From Bacteroidales bacterium UBA3684 (GTDB lineage: Bacteria; Bacteroidota; Bacteroidia; Bacteroidales; P3), in the NCBI GenBank assembly GCA_002372855.1, contig DFIZ01000041.1:3223-21218 (forward strand): a DNA stretch of 17,996 nt, in the 5' to 3' direction. The notes beneath the pieces are model-generated. The model was not told the DNA's origin. It made no database searches and saw only the letters and a program-made list of their open reading frames with translations. Made by a program: the position numbers and the translations under genes. Shown in pieces: positions 15,252 through 17,996 of the stretch (position 1 is its first letter; the number at the start of each line of letters is the position of its first letter).

Positions 15252-17996
15252 TTATTTCTCAGCCACGGCATTGGTCTTTTCCTTACCGGAAATCTCATAC
15301 ACCACTGCGCATGCGATGCACAGCGACGAGAACACACCGACGAGGACACCCACGAGGAGTGCGAAAATGAAACCACGGATAACCTCACCACCGAAGATGA
15401 ACATCATCAGCAGGGTGACGAAAGTGGTACCCGAGGTGTTGACCGTACGTGCCAAAGTGGAATTGATAGCGTCATTCATGTGAGTGATGAGCTCGCGCTT
15501 CGGATAGAGTTTGCGATACTCGCGGACACGGTCGAAGATAACCACAGTGGCATTGATAGAATAACCGATGACCGTCAGCACTGCCGAGATGAAGTACTGG
15601 TCAACCTCGAGGTTGAAGGGCAGCAGTCCATGGAGCAGCGAGAAAATACCGATAACAAGAATCGTGTCGTGAGCCAGTGCGGTAACAGATCCGATACCGA
15701 AACGCCAGCTGCGGAAACGGATACCGATATAGACGAACATCACAAGCAGACCGCCGATAACGGCCCAAATGGAGTGCACCAGGTTGTCATGAGCCACACC
15801 CTTGCCAAACTGGTCGGCCTGGATGATGCCGAGAGGATTGGTCTCGGTCGACTGGAACTCAGCCTTGGTGATGGGGGTGGCGTAGTACTTGCTGACGCCG
15901 GCATAGAGTTTGTCGACAATCTCGTCCTTCACCTCGTCGCCGTCCTGGTCAATCTTGTACTTGGTGGTAATCTTCAGCTGGTTGGACGGACCGTAAGTCT
16001 TCACCTCGGGAGCCTCGTCGAACTGCTTGGCCAGGTCGGCACGGACATCAAGCATATCCACCGACTGGTCGAAGCGCACCACATAGGTACGGCCACCGGT
16101 GAAGTCGATACCGAAACTCATACCGCGGACGGCAAAGCTGGCAACACAGATAACGATGGCAATGGCGGCAATGGCATAGAACATCTTGCGCTTGCCAAGG
16201 AAGTCGAAGTGCACATCGCGCAGGAAGTTCTCCGAGAACGAGAAGGAGAAGCTCATCGAGCGCTTGCGGTTCAGACGGGAGTCAATAATCAAACGGGTGA
16301 TGAAGATGGAGGTGAACAGGGAGGTCACGATACCAATGCAGAGGGTCACAGCAAAGCCCTGGACGGCACCGGAACCGAACATGATCAGCACGATACCCAG
16401 CAGGAAGGTGGTCACCTGGCCGTCGATGATAGCGGAGTAAGCATTCTTGAAACCGTTCTCAACGGCGGTGGAGAGGCTGGCACCGGCACGGAGCTCTTCC
16501 TTCACACGCTCGTAGATAATAACGTTGCCGTCGACTGCCATAGCCATTGTCAACACAATACCGGCAATACCGGGGAGGGTGAGCACGGCGCCAATCGAGG
16601 CAAGAACTCCTATAAGAAGGAATACATTAGTAATAAGTGCTGCCACTGACACCCAACCGGCGCGGTTGTAGAAGATGACCATGTAAATCAGCACCACGAT
16701 AAAGGCAAGGATGAAAGAGATAAGACCGTTGTGGATGGACTCCTGACCGAGCGAAGGTCCAACCACGGCCTCGGAAACGATATTGGCGGGGGCGGGAAGC
16801 TTACCGCTCTTCAGAATGTTGGCGAGGTCCTTGGCCTCGTCGAGCGAGAAGTTTCCGGTGATGGAAGAACGGCCACCGGCAATTTCGCCATTTACAACAG
16901 GGGCGGAATAGACCAGGTCGTCCAGCACGATGGCGATGCACTTTCCAACGTTCTCGCCGGTGATGCGTTTCCAATCGCGCGCGCCCGCGCTATTCATTGT
17001 CATAGAAACCTCGCTCTTGCCGTTGGTGGAAAAGTCCTGACGGGCATCGGAAATGCAGCTGCCGTCCAGCAGGGCGGCACCGTCGCGGGTCGTAATCTTG
17101 ATGGCATAGAGGGTATAGATATCGCCACCGGTGAAGTTTTCGTCAGCCTTGTTGGACCAAAGGAATTTCACCGAACGGGTGTCGAACACCTTGCGGGCGG
17201 CAGCCTGAGCCAGCATGGCGTCGATGGCTGCACGGTCCTTGTCGTGGGCGAGACCCACGATGGGGCCGGGAACAGGCTGACCGTTCTGGGCCACATAGGG
17301 CATCAGGAGGGCGAAGAGAGGATCGGTCTTGGCCAGATTCTCGGCATTTCCGTTCTGGGCAGAAGCGTTGTCAACAGCCAACTTGTCGACCAGCGAGCTG
17401 CTGTCGGCAGCCTCGGGCTGGGCCACAGTGTCGTTCTCGGCCTGTTCAACACCACCGTTGACGGAGGCGAGATACTGGTTGGCTGCCTGGAGGAAGTGGA
17501 TAGCCTCGGTGTTGTCGTAGGTCTGCCAGAATTCGAGTTGGGCGGTACCCTTAAGAAGTTTGCGCACACGCTCGGGTTCCTTGACACCGGGCAGCTCAAC
17601 CAGAATGCGCTCCGAAGCACTCAGTTTCTGGATGGTCGGCTGTGCGACGCCGAACTTATCGATACGCTTGCTGATAATCTGGTAGGTGCGGTCGTAGGCA
17701 TCGGAAGCCTCGGCGCGGACGGCCTTGATGACGTCGTCGTTGTTGTCACCCATCTTGATCTTGTCGCGGAGGTCGCCGCTGCTGAAGATTGAAGCCAACG
17801 AGACGTTGGGGTCGAGGGCGACAATCTCCTCGTAGAAGAGGGTGACGAAGTCGCGGTTGGTGGTCACCTTCTGTTTGGCGAGAGCATTGTCAACAGCCTT
17901 GACGAAGGTGGGGTCCTCGGCATTGGTGGTGGCCAGGGCACGCACAACATCGACCGTCGAGACCTCGAGCATCACGTTCATACCGCCCTTCAGGTC
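15252..17996 (-). CDS. secDF: Fused protein translocase subunit SecDF (5' end outside window)
   Basis: The frame is open to the window edge; its first visible residues are DLKGGMNVMLEV, the SecD D1 motif, so the true start and first membrane helix lie beyond 17996. The 914 visible residues contain the SecD periplasmic region (IDKFGVAQPTIQ, LVELPGVKEPERV), the LANILKSGKLPAP and VVGPSLGQESI motifs, and five membrane helices including AVDGNVIIYERVKEELRAG with the proton-path Asp. The SecF half follows, with FGIDFTGGRTYVVRFDQ, ALAHDTILVIG and SINATVVIFDRVRE. SecDF uses the proton gradient to pull exported proteins off the SecYEG channel. Bacteroidota usually carry this fused form of about 1000 residues. 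SecF has SINAT where SINDT is common, a known kind of variation. A Gln/Asn/Ala/Ser-rich segment interrupts the SecD periplasmic part. It appears to begin the envelope gene run that continues leftward. Confidence 0.95.
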   Translation of the reverse strand, partial: DLKGGMNVMLEVSTVDVVRALATTNAEDPTFVKAVDNALAKQKVTTNRDFVTLFYEEIVALDPNVSLASIFSSGDLRDKIKMGDNNDDVIKAVRAEASDAYDRTYQIISKRIDKFGVAQPTIQKLSASERILVELPGVKEPERVRKLLKGTAQLEFWQTYDNTEAIHFLQAANQYLASVNGGVEQAENDTVAQPEAADSSSLVDKLAVDNASAQNGNAENLAKTDPLFALLMPYVAQNGQPVPGPIVGLAHDKDRAAIDAMLAQAAARKVFDTRSVKFLWSNKADENFTGGDIYTLYAIKITTRDGAALLDGSCISDARQDFSTNGKSEVSMTMNSAGARDWKRITGENVGKCIAIVLDDLVYSAPVVNGEIAGGRSSITGNFSLDEAKDLANILKSGKLPAPANIVSEAVVGPSLGQESIHNGLISFILAFIVVLIYMVIFYNRAGWVSVAALITNVFLLIGVLASIGAVLTLPGIAGIVLTMAMAVDGNVIIYERVKEELRAGASLSTAVENGFKNAYSAIIDGQVTTFLLGIVLIMFGSGAVQGFAVTLCIGIVTSLFTSIFITRLIIDSRLNRKRSMSFSFSFSENFLRDVHFDFLGKRKMFYAIAAIAIVICVASFAVRGMSFGIDFTGGRTYVVRFDQSVDMLDVRADLAKQFDEAPEVKTYGPSNQLKITTKYKIDQDGDEVKDEIVDKLYAGVSKYYATPITKAEFQSTETNPLGIIQADQFGKGVAHDNLVHSIWAVIGGLLVMFVYIGIRFRSWRFGIGSVTALAHDTILVIGIFSLLHGLLPFNLEVDQYFISAVLTVIGYSINATVVIFDRVREYRKLYPKRELITHMNDAINSTLARTVNTSGTTFVTLLMMFIFGGEVIRGFIFALLVGVLVGVFSSLCIACAVVYEISGKEKTNAVAEK

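Overview
The window reads as a chromosomal segment of a fairly GC-rich Bacteroidota, probably Bacteroidales. The reasons are a fused SecDF, a carboxypeptidase-regulatory-domain TonB-dependent receptor, a PorV/PorQ-family outer-membrane protein next to a giant type IX secretion (T9SS)-style secreted protein, the Bacteroidota form of PurM, and start codons preceded by A/T-rich sequence rather than strong Shine-Dalgarno sites. I see no tRNA, rRNA, CRISPR array, insertion sequence or phage gene, and no gene-free stretch above about 235 bases.

Left part, + strand (1-2090): the C-terminal part of a LemA-family protein, cut by the window edge, then purM (AIR synthase) and a HIT-family nucleotide-binding protein. 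They are spaced by 3 and 14 bases and end at a strong intrinsic terminator at 2057-2090. Codon use changes abruptly inside purM.

Middle, - strand (2266-4866): greA, a 69-residue CopZ-like copper chaperone and a CopA-type Cu+ P1B-ATPase, transcribed right to left with tight spacing. The last two overlap by ATGA. The ATPase is unusual: its phosphorylation, metal-site and hinge motifs are intact, but the nucleotide-binding (N) domain is almost entirely missing.

Right part, - strand (4895-17996): a long run of envelope genes in the order secDF (5' end outside the window), a small acidic membrane-anchored protein, a TonB-dependent receptor, a 1649-residue secreted protein, and a PorV/PorQ-family barrel. 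Gaps are only 36, 19, 26 and 34 bases, with no terminator seen until 4895-4927. This fits one transcription unit that joins inner-membrane export (SecDF) to an outer-membrane module. In that module the PorV-like protein may shuttle or anchor the giant protein at the surface, and the receptor may bring in a ligand or work together with it. The module's substrate cannot be read from sequence.

The strongest leads are the N-domain-less copper ATPase, the secDF-linked receptor/giant-protein/PorV module, and the codon-style break inside purM.
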